NCBI GenBank assembly: GCA_026874595.1
Contig: CM049308.1
Coordinates: forward strand, 72,758,624-72,822,623
Source: Sipunculus nudus
Taxonomy: Eukaryota; Annelida; Sipuncula; Golfingiida; Sipunculidae
DNA: 64,000 bases
Reading direction: 5' to 3'
The notes under the pieces are model-generated. The model searched no databases and was not told the DNA's origin. It saw nothing but the letters and a program-made list of their open reading frames with translations. Every line of letters starts with the position of its first letter. Position 1 is the first letter of the stretch. A program made the translations under genes and the position numbers. Shown here piece after piece: positions 10,975 to 23,912 of this stretch.

Positions 10975-11340
10975 CGGAATGAGAGGTATCTCCGAATTCT
11001 CCCAATATTACGAAAAGTGGAATTTCGGGGCCTTAGACCGGCTTTTTGTGACTTAGGGGTACAACACAGGACTCAAAGCCGGGATGTCGTGAGTTCAAAC
11101 CTCTGCCGAGGAGCGGTGAGATTTTCACGGTCGGTCCCACCCTTTGCAGGCTTAATGGGAAAGCTGTACCCCACAGCCGTGTATCACTCCCAAACGAGTG
11201 CATCTTTTGGAGGTTCCTCGGTGTTATGACCCAGCAACGGGGATGATTTTACACCCAGGACCTGTAAATTCGGTAGACACCGGGCCTGGGTGACACCAGG
11301 ATATAAAATAAAATGTCAGGAAACGAGTGCTACCGCCCTG
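10975..11340 (+). mobile_element. tRNA-derived SINE-like repeat, copy 1
   Basis: GAGTTCAAACCTC at about 11091-11103 resembles an RNA polymerase III B box. The segment 11150-11300 matches 18215-18385 at most positions, including CGAGTGC, CCTCGGTG, TATGACC and CCAGGACC blocks and a common end at GGATATAAAAT. A pol III-like head plus a conserved body shared by two copies is SINE architecture. The A box is not clear and no terminal microsatellite tail was located, so the limits are approximate. Confidence 0.5.
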
Positions 11341-14021
11341 TCGCGAATTCCAAAACCCAAATGGGACATCTGCAAATGAAAATATTAACTTAAGAATTCA
11401 TTAAGTCATAATTTAAAAAATGGATGCGGTTACCTCCACCAAAAAAATCTTTAAAAAAGTTTGAGGCCCTAACACAAGCGCTGATCTGATGTCTGAATTC
11501 ATTGTAAAAAGCTACATCAAGATTTTATTGGCAGAGAGGGAGACAAAAACATCGATGATGGGGATTGATGGAAGCTGTAGGCTTGTCCTGATGTGACGGA
11601 AACAGATGTCCTATTTTATCTCCATTACACTTTAGGTACAAAAATCATGCAGCAGCGACCTATTGAGGTCAACGGTCTAAACGGCAAAATGGTGAAATCT
11701 TGATAAATATTAGGTTATATATTTTGCATTGCTCCCATTCTTGCGCCTATAAAAACCTGCATGAAATCCAGAAATCTTTGACGATCACATGTTATTTTTA
11801 TCATCTGGTTACCTTCATCCTCATTTAATATTACACACAGCGCCACCAACTGGTCATGGATCTATCCATAGAAATATTAAATCAGTTTTTTACTTAAAAA
11901 AATGGCCTGCTTTTATATACCTCAAGATCATTTGACCGTCAGCTTATATACTTCTGTAGCATTTTTTTTCGTTTCGTAATCACACAAACCCAACTTGACA
12001 GTTACCTCGTTTCAAACAAATCACCCATTACATAAATAACTGATGGATAACATATAAGGGTAACATATCATTTTAACTGAACAAAGTAATTACTCACAGA
12101 TTTTAAAGCCAAGTGTCACGAATCATGGAGTGGCGATCAATTGTTTACTGACCCATCTTTTTCTGCCGCCTAGCGGAGTTATTAGAACTACACTTTCATT
12201 GGTATAAAGTACGGTGTCACAGTGAGCCACCACAAAAGAACCATTTGCTTACCTTTAAATTTATGAAAATTCTAAACAGGTGCCATAAATAGAGGGTTAT
12301 TGGTGCATGCATTGCGTGAGTAGGAGGGTGGGGCAACGTGAACATTGAATGCCCTTTTAACAGGTCATGGGGTATACACATAACTTTAAGTTATTCATGC
12401 GTATGGCATGAGATACTGCATATGGTTCGGACAGAAGTTGAGTTGACTTCGTCTAGCAAATGATTTCAAAGTGACTCGTTGATTAGGGGCTGGCCAACCA
12501 TTCATATGTAATAAATATATATTAACATATATTAATTATTATGTAAATTGGAGTCCAGGATTCGGAAGGGGTGGTGATCTTCGTTAAATCTTGAAGAGTC
12601 CATTCAAATTAAAACAATATATTTCGGTACGATACAACATTAAATCACTTTATGGTTATATGTCATATGTCTTATATATGATTATCTGGTTATGGTGATG
12701 AGTATGGCTGTAAATTATAACAGCGCACTTTTCACTGGTTTGTATGAGTTAGTCGGCAGTTGTCAGTGTCTACCACAAGAACTGGCTTTGATCCTCTTTC
12801 CTACGGCCAAAATGCGCACGTCCGAAGGGACGCTCGCACACTATACACCTGGAAGAAAGATTTCTAGCGTCAGAGACGCTTAACCCCAAGGACGGTATAT
12901 CATATCAAGCAAAGATCACGTTTACTTTAATGGACTGGAAATTATAACCCTTTTTTTAAATCAAAGGACTTTTCTGAATATACAACGTGTATCCAGTAGT
13001 TACCTTACATGGTCAGCCCATCATAATTAAATCCAAGAACACATAAAAATTCACCCTCTCAGGATGGAACCACGTGGAGGATGATTTATGGTGCGTGCGT
13101 GGTAGGGCACTCTAGTGTATACATACTTGTCCTTGGGCATGTGTAACACAATCAAATAAAGGGTTTCATCTTGACCTTCTCAAAGGCATGGTCTGGTGAA
13201 CAAGTAACCTTATATCACGGTCTGTGTATCATTGCTTCTCTGGGCGACATCTCTTCTGTGTCCGTTAACTGCCATAGAAACACTTGGATTTATCTGGACA
13301 GACCGCATGCGGCATCATGGGATGTTGGCAATCGTCTCAGAAGAAGAAAAAGAAATATCACGTTGGTATTTATTTATATATAATATAAAGGGATCCCTGT
13401 CAGGTTGTGTGAAGTAAATTGTTATTGAAACTTGTAACTACAAGTTCTTTTTGTAGAAAATATACGAGTGTAAAGAAGACCCAACCGTCACATATAAAAT
13501 ACTGGATTATTGTAATTTAAAAATTTGGAAATATGGTTATTCATTGTTCATATTTATTTTAACAGATAACATGGGCGCAATCTGCGAACATAGAGCATAT
13601 ACCCCACTGCCAGGGCCCGTGTGTATGTGTGTAAAGGGGGATTCAAAGACCCCCTCCCGCTTTACAAAGGAAATTAAATGCCTGGTCAGACCCCCCCCCC
13701 CCCCCGACACACACATATTCACACATTGCAAAAGGAAATTGCTCTAGTGAGAGATTCCAGAAAAACAATGATTTCACTTTAATCAGTTCTGCGAATTTAG
13801 ACAAGACATGTTCATTGCATTCCGTCGATCTATCCCTCATTGTATTTGAAGAAAGAAAGACATATTTCAAAATTGGCGAAATTTTAGATAAATGCATCTC
13901 AATGAAAAGAACCGATTTAGTAAAAAAGATTATACCGGATTACATATGTATGTTATTCATAATGCATATTAGCATGCAACAATGCATATCACGGTACATA
14001 CAAGAAGAAATTCATTATCCA
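11341..14021. other. intergenic or 5' region of the methyltransferase gene, unresolved
   Basis: AT-rich with scattered short frames. The first coding exon of the METTL27-like gene should lie in or before this interval, but I could not identify it with confidence. A C-run occurs at 13690-13704 inside a stretch with open frames on both strands; these look like low-complexity artefacts. Confidence 0.35.
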
Positions 14022-14152
14022 CCGATTCAGTAAGTGGGGAACATGCATATCACTGATTCAGTAAGTGGGGAAAATATCACCGATTCAGTTAGTGGGGAAC
14101 ACATCACCGATTCAATAAGTGGGGAACATATAACCGATTCAGTAGGTGGGAA
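14022..14152 (+). repeat. minisatellite, about 29-31 bp unit, five copies
   Basis: Five tandem copies of a unit containing ACCGATTCAGTAAGTGGGGA, with small differences between copies. It ends about 50 bp before the methyltransferase exon at 14201. Confidence 0.85.
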
Positions 14153-14200
14153 ACAACAATCTACAGCAATCCTCTTGAAGCTGATAATCTTGTATTCAGC

Positions 14201-14352
14201 GCCACTCACGACCCGAGCGTTGGCGGGATGTCGGTCCCAGGTTCAGTGACCCCGCAGACGTGTACGACCTTCTGATGGCCTTCCTAGAACCAGGCATCAC
14301 TCCGGAGGAAGTGGATTACTTCTACAACCAGTGGGCATCCACATATGACGAG
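14201..14352 (+). CDS. METTL27: METTL27-like methyltransferase, N-terminal exon
   Basis: The frame reads RFSDPADVYDLLMAFLEPG, then a segment ending YFYNQWASTYDE, and stops exactly at GAG followed by a GTGAGA donor (phase 0). The FYxxWAxxYD signature is the conserved entry of METTL27 (WBSCR27) proteins, just before the Rossmann methyltransferase fold. No in-frame ATG precedes it within the exon, so translation starts on an earlier exon not found here. Two acceptors are possible: ATTCAG ending at 14200 (used here) or TCCCAG ending at 14240. The next exon is 12.1 kb away. The enzyme is predicted to bind S-adenosylmethionine; its substrate is not known with certainty. Confidence 0.75.
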
Positions 14353-14639
14353 GTGAGAGCCTTATCCAATAAAAAATGTCGTTAGAACAGTGTTTCGGAG
14401 GACCAAGTCCCACGAAGTGCAAACCCATCGACGATGAAAAATGTACTTTCGTCTTCTGGACTTCTGCCAGTACATTAGATCGCAAATATGGCTGATTTGC
14501 CAAAACTGAAGTGGATCCATCCAAATTCGCTTCTTTCTGTTTGCGCTCTCGTTTGTTTTTCTTTACAACACATATTCAGTTCAAAAGTTTTAAAATAAAT
14601 ACCTTCCCGCCATATTCCGTACACTACAACAAACTTTAA

Positions 14640-14815
14640 TATTTAGTAATTAAAACTTTAAATTTTATTTATTTTACATGGATTGTACAAATAGTTATTA
14701 TAACTAATCAAGACATTATCCATGGATCACTTGGCTGCGTACGATAGTGACTGTCTGGAGGTAGAGGAAATCGGAGAACCCGGAGAAAACCACCGGGCTT
14801 TAAACATGTAACTAC
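14640..14815 (+). repeat. dispersed repeat with ACCCGGAGAAAACCAC motif
   Basis: It starts with a TTTATTTATTTTACATGGAT block followed by TTATTATAACTAAT, and later carries a GGAGAACCCGGAGAAAACCA block. A related head occurs at 52850-52905 (TTTTACATGGATGTAT and TTATAATAACTAAT). From memory, such sequences are common and dispersed in mollusc genomes; class not assigned. Confidence 0.5.
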
Positions 14816-15329
14816 AAACCATGTAATCCACTCAATTAAAGGGGCCTAATCACCTATAAAGCATATCGAATTAACACAAAAATAGCGTCTTCTCTTGGAA
14901 GTAAATTGGTACCTGCCCAAATGTTTGCCCTGAAACCTCTGGCTTACTCCTGTACACGAGTATTAAATAAAGTGGACCGGGCGCGAACACAGGCGTCAAC
15001 ATAAACACTGAGAGTGGGACTCCGTGCATCGCCCTTGCCACAACATCTGTCAAACAGGAGATGTCCTGATTGACTTGGCCCCAAAAATATAATACATGTT
15101 CCCTTTGGCTGGAACATCGCGTGTTGCGGTCCCTCAGGGACCCGATACACGGGCTCACACTGTGCGTGTCATTTCAGCTGAGGCCCCTAGACCTATCGTA
15201 CAGATCTGTTGTGACAGGTTCTACAATGAATCTACATTCGGCCAATGGACCGTAATGCCCATCCAATAAAGGTATGTCAGAGGACATGAAGGTCTATGTA
15301 TATGTAAGGACTAGTTTAGAATAGTCCTT

Positions 15330-15490
15330 GTTTCGGATATATCAAAATCACAGTCCCGTAGGAATTGAATGCCCAAATTGAGATAGCACTTGTTTTCACT
15401 TCATTTAGGTGTAAGCTGATGGAAAAAGTTAGGTAACAAATTTTATCAACCCCCTGACCCCAAAAAAATCCAAGATGGCCGCCATCATTA
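15330..15490 (-). repeat. dispersed repeat, copy inverted relative to 19510-19810
   Basis: Its reverse complement shares several blocks in order with 19670-19800: GGCGGCCATxTTGGAT, TTTGTTACCTAAC, CAATTTGGGCAT and ATTCCTACG. Two diverged copies of one family in opposite orientation within the same intron. Confidence 0.6.
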
Positions 15491-18179
15491 TAAAAAAACC
15501 TAGATATTGCTTTGATATTGTAACTATCGCATCAAAATGAATAATATAGGATCGATTTATAAGATTTTGAATGTGTACTGGTAATACCAACTACTCCAGG
15601 AGCTGTCCAAAGGTTAGGGAGGGTATTCAAGGTCAAGGTCAAACTTATTTACCAACCTTGGATCTTAAGAATAACATTAGACATCTTGGGTACTACGCTG
15701 TCATATATTATGTGATGTGGTTTTCAAATAGTCTTCAAATAATTATTAATAGTATTAATAATTGTCTTGGCAGAAAAAATATATCATAGGGACGATTTTA
15801 AAATACATTACACTGAAATACTGTCATATATGGTTTTCAAAGGGACCTTAAAGGTGCCCATTCACTTAACTTTTTGAAAGAGTATTTGTGATTTCCTGCT
15901 ACTCTGTGTATATATTAATAATCAAAAGGTAAATCTGGTTTTGGTAAGTTCTTATGAAACCTCTGTGGAGGATTATGAACTTGTTGATCAACAACATGTT
16001 TGTAAACACAGCAATAATGACAACATGGGAAAAAATGTAACCTAAAATGGTATGTGGCATATATGCGGAGGCAAAAAAGGTTATTTGTTACAAATGCGCC
16101 ATTTGCAAACTCTCGCCTATCCAACTTGCTGTCCGATGCCATTGTTGAACTTGTTTTATTTTGGCGGGCTCCCACATGTTATAAACACGTTAATATAAAC
16201 AAAACAAGCAGTCTGCATGATATCAACGTTTTCAGGCTAATTTGAATAACATCTCCAAGGGATTACCTTTAGTATATAAGGGGTCAGATAGGTGATTAGA
16301 CCCTATAAATCATGAAATTGACGTAGGTGTTACATATTTCACATATTGCTGATTCTCTGCTGATTAATTGCTTGGTATTAATCGTCAATAGTATTCATGC
16401 GAAACAACTATTTTGAAATCAATTTGTGTGGTTAATAAAAAAAATTAAAACAGCCTTGTTGATCCTTATACTGGAACAATCTATGGCATGTTAACTATTC
16501 CAGAAGCCTGGTACACTTCGAAGAGCTTAAGTAGAAACATTTGTCTGAATATCTTTGGAGTTTACCTGAATATGGACAGAAATAGGTCAGCTCTTATTGA
16601 TATTGTCACAAAAAGATTTAAAAAAAGGAGTAAAACAGTAAAATATGCTGCCATGACAAAAGAAGACAGCATATCTTCACGTGCACAGGGTCATACTGGT
16701 GTTGTCCGTATAAAATGTTAAGTGTGTACATGTAAATGGCATATGGCTAATTCAAATACATGTACCTTTAAGAACCCGTAGGTTAATGTCGGATAATCGG
16801 GACCAAGCACCTCAAGATTTAGATACCACTACCACGGATGTTAATATCAGGAATTACTATCAGGTTTGCATCGACCAGAAGATGCGCGTGCATTGGAAAA
16901 CCAGAATGCAACAGCAGCACGTTATAAGATACGCTTAGAACGTATTCGAATAATGCAGTGGAAAATATAATATATGGTGAACTGTTTCAAATAACCATAT
17001 ATATGTATGTAGGTAAAGTCAACATAGATTTATCTTGAACATGGTTGAAATTATGTATTATATGTCAATCCTAAGGCACAACAATACCTGGAAGTCAATC
17101 AGTGAGAACATGGGATATACTTATTTTTCTGCTACAGTCCTATTAAATGGTAAAACCGTTGACCATGCAACTACGGAGGCCGATGATGCTGTGTAAGAGA
17201 TTTAGTGTTAAATTGGGCAATCTGCACCGCTCTTCTTGAATTCGAGAAACAATGGAAGATCTCTGGTTATGGTTCCCCCTTAAGTTGGAAACCCTCTACT
17301 GCATTATCATACTCTTTATTACATACCTGTTATCTATGTTGGAAATATCGTTGGAATAATTGTCAATTCATGAATCAAAACACTTGTAATAACACGGTAG
17401 TATAATCGCATGATTAAAAAGCCTCAAACGTTTTCTCCCCAACGTTTCTCTTTGCACACGATATGAAAACCTTGATAAAGTTATGCCTCTTGTATTGGGA
17501 GAAAGTTTTTAATATGAAATTTAAAGAGGAATATTGTGAGGGATTATTCACATAAGAAATATGAGGATTTTCTGCTCCAATTTCTTTGGTTAATGTGGTT
17601 AATTCTTAGTGGGGCTTAGCTTTAATATTTATATTTTTACAAGTTGAAACTAAGGATATAAACTGCAAGGTCCATACATTCAGTTGTACGTTACATTTTG
17701 ACCTATGTGTTTCCAAGTAATCCACGCACAAAATATCAACCAATTTAAATTTCATGGTAAAACAATTGATGTGGAAGTCCATGTTTAACTAATTAAATGA
17801 CTTCTGCAGTCTAGGCAGAGCACATGTAAGAGTAACAGCCGACAACAAACCAGACTGGACGCTCATGAGACTAACGAGAAGGCTGTGCCTCAGTCAGACA
17901 TGAACAATTAATGGATCGATACCCTGGTTTTATGACCACGCAGAATGCAATAAAGGAAAGACCCCCTTTCTTAGTATACACATATTTGGATGTTATCTAA
18001 AAGAAGCAAATCACACATGCATCAATTAATAATTTAATTGCTGGGTAATAAAAATTAAATATGAAAACAAAAACAAAATATCACGAATAAATGGGAAACG
18101 AATCAAATAACATGAGAGATGTTAGCGCTTAGTGGGCCGGGGGGGGGCAATTTCAGCACTGGGAACAGCTTCTAGTTTA

Positions 18180-18430
18180 CGCCCTTCTAGTTTACTCGAC
18201 AGTGATTGCATCCAGGCGTAATGGGAAGGTCGTGCCCAACGGCCGTGTTTCACTCACAATCGAGTGCGCCTTTGGGGGGGATCCTCGGTGGTATGACCTA
18301 GCAATGGGGTTGATTACGCATCCAGGACCCGCAGGTGCAGTAGTCATTGGGGCTTGGTGAAAGCCAGGATATAAAATGAGAGGAAGCGTGTGATACTGCC
18401 CTGTCACGTTGTGCGAAACCGGGATTGAAA
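18180..18430 (+). mobile_element. SINE-like repeat, copy 2 (head missing)
   Basis: The body 18215-18385 matches 11150-11300, including GCCGTGT, TCGAGTGC, CCTCGGTG, TATGACC and CCAGGACC, and the same GGATATAAAAT end. The segment carrying the pol III-like B box in copy 1 is not evident here, so this copy is probably 5'-truncated. A TA run follows at 18444-18483. Confidence 0.55.
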
Positions 18431-18438
18431 TCTGCAGA

Positions 18439-18443
<5 letters not shown>

Positions 18444-18483
<40 letters not shown>
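18444..18483. repeat. (TA)n microsatellite
   Basis: An uninterrupted AT dinucleotide run immediately right of a SINE-like copy; it could be the tail of that element. Confidence 0.9.
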
Positions 18484-18487
<4 letters not shown>

Positions 18488-19479
18488 AGTTAAATTTGCA
18501 TTAAAACGAAGGCGGCTACCTCCACCCATAAAATTTATAAAACAATAAAAAGATTCCATCCTTGGTGTTGGCCTTTATGCCCGGAAATAATTGGTCCGTT
18601 TTATCCAACAAATTTACAGCAGAGATATTTGTATTCCCGAAATGTGCAAACTTTCCTTTAGGAATAATGCGTACTTTTATGCCATTTTACATATACAGAT
18701 GTGCCTTCTTTTTTGATGATCAAAAGGCTGATTTGTTTTTCTGTGTGCTATATTTGTTTTGTTTTTTTTTCTTTTAGAAGAGCCTTATATATCACTTGTA
18801 ACAAATGGACCTGTTTCAGCTCGTATTCAGATAAATTTTATAGAAATATAAAATATCCAGACAACGGTTTCTACCGATCCCCCTGTTCTACAAGGTACTC
18901 GGTATAGTTTAATATGACATGAATATTTCTGTATCAAGACCAGCGACAAGGCTTTTGGAATCTGGGAATCTTCCATATAACCACACAAATTGATTCTAAA
19001 TGGTTGTTTTGTTGTAATATGGTAGGCACCTAGACCATGTAGTACTACTGTGAGAGAATCAGCAATATAAAATCACGAGCATCAATTTCATAAGGTCTGT
19101 TTCCTTTTGATCATCATATCACATAACATATGACAGGGCACTACCATGATATTTTTATGATTTAAAATATTAGTGCATACATTTGACTTTGACCTTGCGT
19201 ACCCTCTGTGAGCTTCCGACAACTCCTGGTTTGTTGCATTAACAGAACACATTAAAAAAAGTATGATCCGAGCCAGTTATCTAATTTCATTACGTTTTAT
19301 CTTTATGTCACTGTTAAGATTGCCATGGGCGCCCTGTTGGATTCCCTTGGGTCTCATAGCTCATAAAAACTCCTATTTAGCTGAAATCGACAGTACACAT
19401 AAAAACGTAAAAATTGATCAAATATCATTAAGTTTTGAGCGCCAATTACAGTATGATAGCATTATCTCTATGTTGAGAC

Positions 19480-19810
19480 TGCAGTGGTGGCCATCTTGGA
19501 TTCCTTAGGGTCACAGGGTTCATAAATAAATACAACCTGCATTCATTCATCAGCTTAAGTGCAAATAAAATGAAACCAAGCACTATCCTATTCAGTTCCT
19601 AAGAAAACGTCGTTCTGTTACACGTGCAAGTACACTATATTCACAACACTCAATGATTCCAATGGGTGAAGGCGGCCATGTTGGATTTTCGGTGTTAGAG
19701 TGATCTGAAAATTTGTTACCTAACATTTTCCATTTGTTCATATCCTGTTAATGCTATATCAGTCATTATCGCAATTTGGGCATCAAATTCCTACGAATAT
19801 ACATCCCCGT
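19480..19810 (+). repeat. dispersed repeat related to 15330-15490
   Basis: It contains GGCGGCCATGTTGGAT and TTTGTTACCTAACATTTTCC, matching the reverse complement of 15370-15490. A similar GTGGCCATCTTGGATTCCTT unit at 19488-19507 and a looser one near 19321 suggest an internally repeated family. Confidence 0.55.
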
Positions 19811-20125
19811 CTACACTATAAAGAATAGGCATAATATTGCTCCTGATTATGTCTCTTTGAAATCAATAGAGAACTTTTTATATATTTATATATATACATT
19901 TAGCGTTTGGATGACACTTTTCAAGTATATATACTTAATCACATTTCAAATATAATACAATTAAGTATAAGGATTTAGAAAATAAGGTACTATGTTTCGA
20001 GTATAAATTATAAATCAGCTTCAGATATAATAATTCATAGTAAACTCATAAACGGAACCAAAGTCTAAAATTCTATTTATTAATACATTTCATTTGAAAT
20101 AAATAAAAATTATTCTCTGAATAGT

Positions 20126-20209
20126 GGGGGGGGGGGGGGGGGAGTTGATAACATTGATCTTCCCTACTTGAAAAAAAGTTGGGGGGGGGGATATACCCCC
20201 ATCCCCCTT
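20126..20209. repeat. G-rich inverted repeat and C-run cluster
   Basis: A long G run at 20126-20143 is followed by a GGGGGGGGGG block and a CCCCC block around 20181-20208; a C run also occurs at 20468-20484. The short-range G/C symmetry makes open frames on both strands that are not genes. Confidence 0.5.
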
Positions 20210-21479
20210 TATTGACGCTTACTGATGTAGACCAGGAATGTAAGTATAATCTATATGCTAAGGAACATGTAAAAAAGTTAGTGTGGGGGTTTGACGGTTG
20301 CATTTTCGCCCGTTGGGGTACATACGGAAGGATGGAAAATATTTTAATATTGAATATAAAATTTAACAGAAGTGAAGCACTTTTCAATTATAATTTAAAC
20401 ACAGTTTCGAATCAGGAAAAATATTTGTTGACATTTTCCGAAATAGGAAGGGGTCCACCAACTGAACCCCCCCCCCCCCCCCCCGAAGCCTACTTCGTAT
20501 ATCGGTAATATGTCAAAAAAATTTAAGTAGTACCTGACATGTACGGAGGCAGCGCATGACACTAAGGTGGCAACACTTTAATATGCCTGTGCCAGTGGGT
20601 GGGCTCACTGATGTGAATCCGGTGTATTAATGACCGGCAATGTCAGAAACTTTAGACCGTTTATATGTTCCTTTAAAATTCCGAGTAACGAAGCAAACTG
20701 AAAGTGATCGCCAAATTGCCCATCTACCTGAGCAATTTATCTCGTGGTAAGCCAGTTATAAAGGACCGCCCTGAGGCTAGGCCTTTGAATATCACCCACC
20801 TTATACTTTATACTAAGTATACACGGTCAAAGGGGTAAAGCGTGTGACGCCTCTCTATCTTGACCACGGGGTAACCTAGCCGTGACTGTAAGACTCAGTA
20901 GGTATTCTAATTGGACCTATGTCATTTGCATCGTGATAATAATAATGTCGGAATATCCACTGCAAAGGTCGTCTATTCTTTCACAAGGAAATCGTTGTAC
21001 ACTCCGATAGTCTTAGTATTAAATAAAGGTTATGACTGAGGAATGTACATAAAATAACATATGTAAACGTAAAAACGTAAATCCCATCTTTATGGCGACC
21101 GTCGCAATTTCCTACTCTCACGGGACTTATAGCTGGTCATTACATGACCCGTGCATGGAAGACATGAATTTAAGCAGTGCGTTATTCATTTAACAATATA
21201 TACTGCGTAATATCTTAAAATGTTGAGTATGACAGGATGTAAAGAAGCATATTACGGCCATCCTACGAAGAAGGGCACATTTCGTCAGATACATCTGAAG
21301 ATCAATTTCAGCACCGTTTAAGCGGTGTCTGAGAATTATTATGTAAGAGTAAAAGGTACACTTTCTTATCAGTTTCATGGTTCTAAGTAATAAAATAAGA
21401 AAAAAATTCAATGTTTTCATTCTGATATAATATATTTTAGCCCTACATAAATGCATATTTCTATTTCCAGTATTGTGTA

Positions 21480-22060
21480 TGAGAAAGCCATCGAAAATGT
21501 ATAGACATGCAAAATGTCAGGCAGATACTTCAAACCACTCTTGGGCTATGCGCACAGAAGCATGAAACCTAAAATTAATTGTAGGTGGCGCCACAAGTCT
21601 TGTATATGACGAAACTATACGAGATTTATACATATGCCTAATTTCAGGCTGATATATCAAATCCCTCCTGAGAAATAGGCAGGGACATACACTGTGCAAA
21701 AATCACTGTAGCTGGTGACACCAATCTCGTGTACGAGAAAACTATCCGAGGTGTATGGACATGCATAACTTTAGGCTGAGATGTCAAATCACTCCTCAGA
21801 AATAAGCGGGAGCATACACTTTGCGAAAATTATTGTGGGTGGCGCCACCAGTCTTGCATATGACGAAACTATCCGAATTTTAAACATATGCCTTATTTCA
21901 GGCTGATAAAACCAATCCCTTCTGAGAAATAGACATGGACATACACTGTGCAAAAATCACTGTAGCTGGTGACACCAATCTCGTGTACGAGAAAACCATC
22001 AGATGCATGAACAGACCTAACATTCAGGCAGATACATCAAACTTTTCGTGAGTTAGGTAC
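21480..22060. repeat. tandem repeats, about 130-170 bp unit, with GGTGGCGCCAC
   Basis: Four units share TTTCAGGCTGATA or TTTAGGCTGAGA, TCACTCCTCAGAAATA-like, CATACACTGTGCAAAAAT and GGTGGCGCCAC blocks, followed by TCTTG and a CGAAACTAT- or AGAAAACTAT-like block. Alternate units are more similar (GCTGGTGACACCAATCTCG twice), so the array has a two-unit higher order. The same block order recurs at 55740-56560. Confidence 0.75.
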
Positions 22061-22099
22061 ATGGGCTGACCAAGTTCTGCTGAGGCAGGCAGTTGCCCG

Positions 22100-23912
22100 A
22101 AATCAAGCGAAGTCAATTGCTAGCTGCAGCTACTGCACTGAATGAACTCTTGACCCGCACCTGGCTACACTGAGTGAACTCTTGACCTGTACCTGTCTGC
22201 ACTGAGTGAACTCTTGAATTGTTGCAAAATTTGATACAGTTGGCATTCTGCCAAAGTTATAAATAGATCCAGACTGAAACTTGGTCTGTTGCAAAATCTG
22301 AAACAGTTGGCTGTCTGCCAAGCTATTTATAGATACAGACAAAATTTTGGCATGTTGCCAAATCTGTTTATATATACTGAAAGATTTTGGCTACAATGTT
22401 TTTTTCAAGCTGCATATTCTGCATAAGATTTTTTATCAAAATGTTTAGAATAATAAAAGATTCCTATAGAAAGCAAAATCAGAATACATATATATTTTAT
22501 TGGTGGACTTATCTAACACATAAGCTGGATATGGAACAATTATTTATGTTGTCTGTACAGCTCTGCTTATATCCCCAAAGAGCTCAGTGTGTTAATACAA
22601 TAAATTTACTAGCTTTATTTGCCAAAGTATTTTACAGTCCTTTCATTGTGAAAGGTCCAATAATTCTGCCAAAAATCATTTGAGTAAACCTGAGCAAAGG
22701 CCACCTAAGAGTCAAATTTGTGCAGTGTTACAGAAGTTGAAACAACAGTTTTGCAGAGGAAGACTATTGCAGCCCTCAGTTTTAAATAGGCTTACTGATG
22801 GCCACAAGACTAACTTCAGCTTTCTTTGATTATACCAAAAATCAATGAACCCAATCTATTCTTATACAATTGAAAGAACCCTACCCTAGGATAATACTTG
22901 TAAAATATAAAACCATTCAGCTTGACAGTTTCATCATTAAACATTTTTAAGCTGAAAGAGGCTAAAATTAAAAGCTTTTTCTGCCTGTGAAAAACAGGTC
23001 ATGTAGGTGGCACCACAAAAACCTAAATTTCAAATATGAGTCATGTGACCAACATTTGCCCAAAACTTGGTGATGCTAGCTCCTGCCGTTTCTGAGATTT
23101 TAATGTTAGTATGCTTACTTGGCCAAATGACTAAGTTCAAATTCCTGTAACTCGACCAAAATTCATCATAGCCAAATCTTTTGAACAAACTTGAGAGAGC
23201 TTGTCTCTGGGATCATTTCGGTGAAATATTGAGCCATTTGGTTTAATGATTTCAGAGAAGAAGATTTTCAAAGGTTTTCAAGCTTTTCCCCGTGAAATTG
23301 ATGGTGCAGGTGGTGCCACAAAAAGCTCAATTCCAGAACATGTGACTGATTTTTGCCTAAAATTTCGGAATATTGGCTCTTGCTATTCCTGAGAAATTAT
23401 GAGTTAATGTACTGATGACCCCGTACAAAAAAGGTCGATGTGTGTGGCGCCACCAATACCTCAATTTCAAATATGACTCATTTGACCAACATTTGCATAA
23501 TATTTGGTGATGATAGCTCCAGCCGTTTCTGTTATTGCACTTTAAGTATGTTTTTTTTTCGCCGAATGACTAAGTTCAGCTTCCTGTAACTCGGCCAAAA
23601 ATCACCAAACTGGAACCATACGAACAAACTTGAGAGAGATTTTTCCTGAGATCATTTCTTTGAAATATTGGCCAATTATGCTAAACAGTTTCGGAGAGAA
23701 TATTTTTAAAGTTTTTTTTAGCTTTTTCCCTATAAATTCTAAGTAAATGCAGATGCGAAAAAAATGCAAAAAAAAAAAGATTTTATGATGACTGATTTTT
23801 TTTTTGCATAAAATTTGGTGATGCTAGCTCCTGCCGTTTTTGAGATAGTATGGGTTAACGTACAGACGACGGATGACGCCACACCATCGCATAAGCTCAC
23901 AGGTTCGCTAAC
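22100..23912. repeat. long dispersed repeat, family with 3' end GACGCCACACCATCGCATAA
   Basis: The segment 22850-23120 aligns block by block with 33245-33510. Internal sub-units repeat a GATGCTAGCTCCTGCCGTTT block and a GTAACTCGGCCAAAA block about every 400 bp. The right end, a GACGG-rich stretch then CATAAGCTCACAGGTTCGCT, recurs at 32935-33000 and 34443-34510. No open frame of useful length and no poly(A) tail. Open frames such as 22387-22683 lie inside this repeat and are not treated as genes. Confidence 0.7.

Noticed and set aside
13537-13897. Glycine/proline-rich frames on both strands
   Set aside because: Created by the C-run at 13690-13704; composition changes abruptly at the run and no motif is present.
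14871-15255. 95-codon - strand frame and 61-codon + strand frame in the first METTL27-like intron
   Set aside because: They overlap antisense to each other, with no splice support or recognised domain; chance frames or a decayed repeat are more likely.
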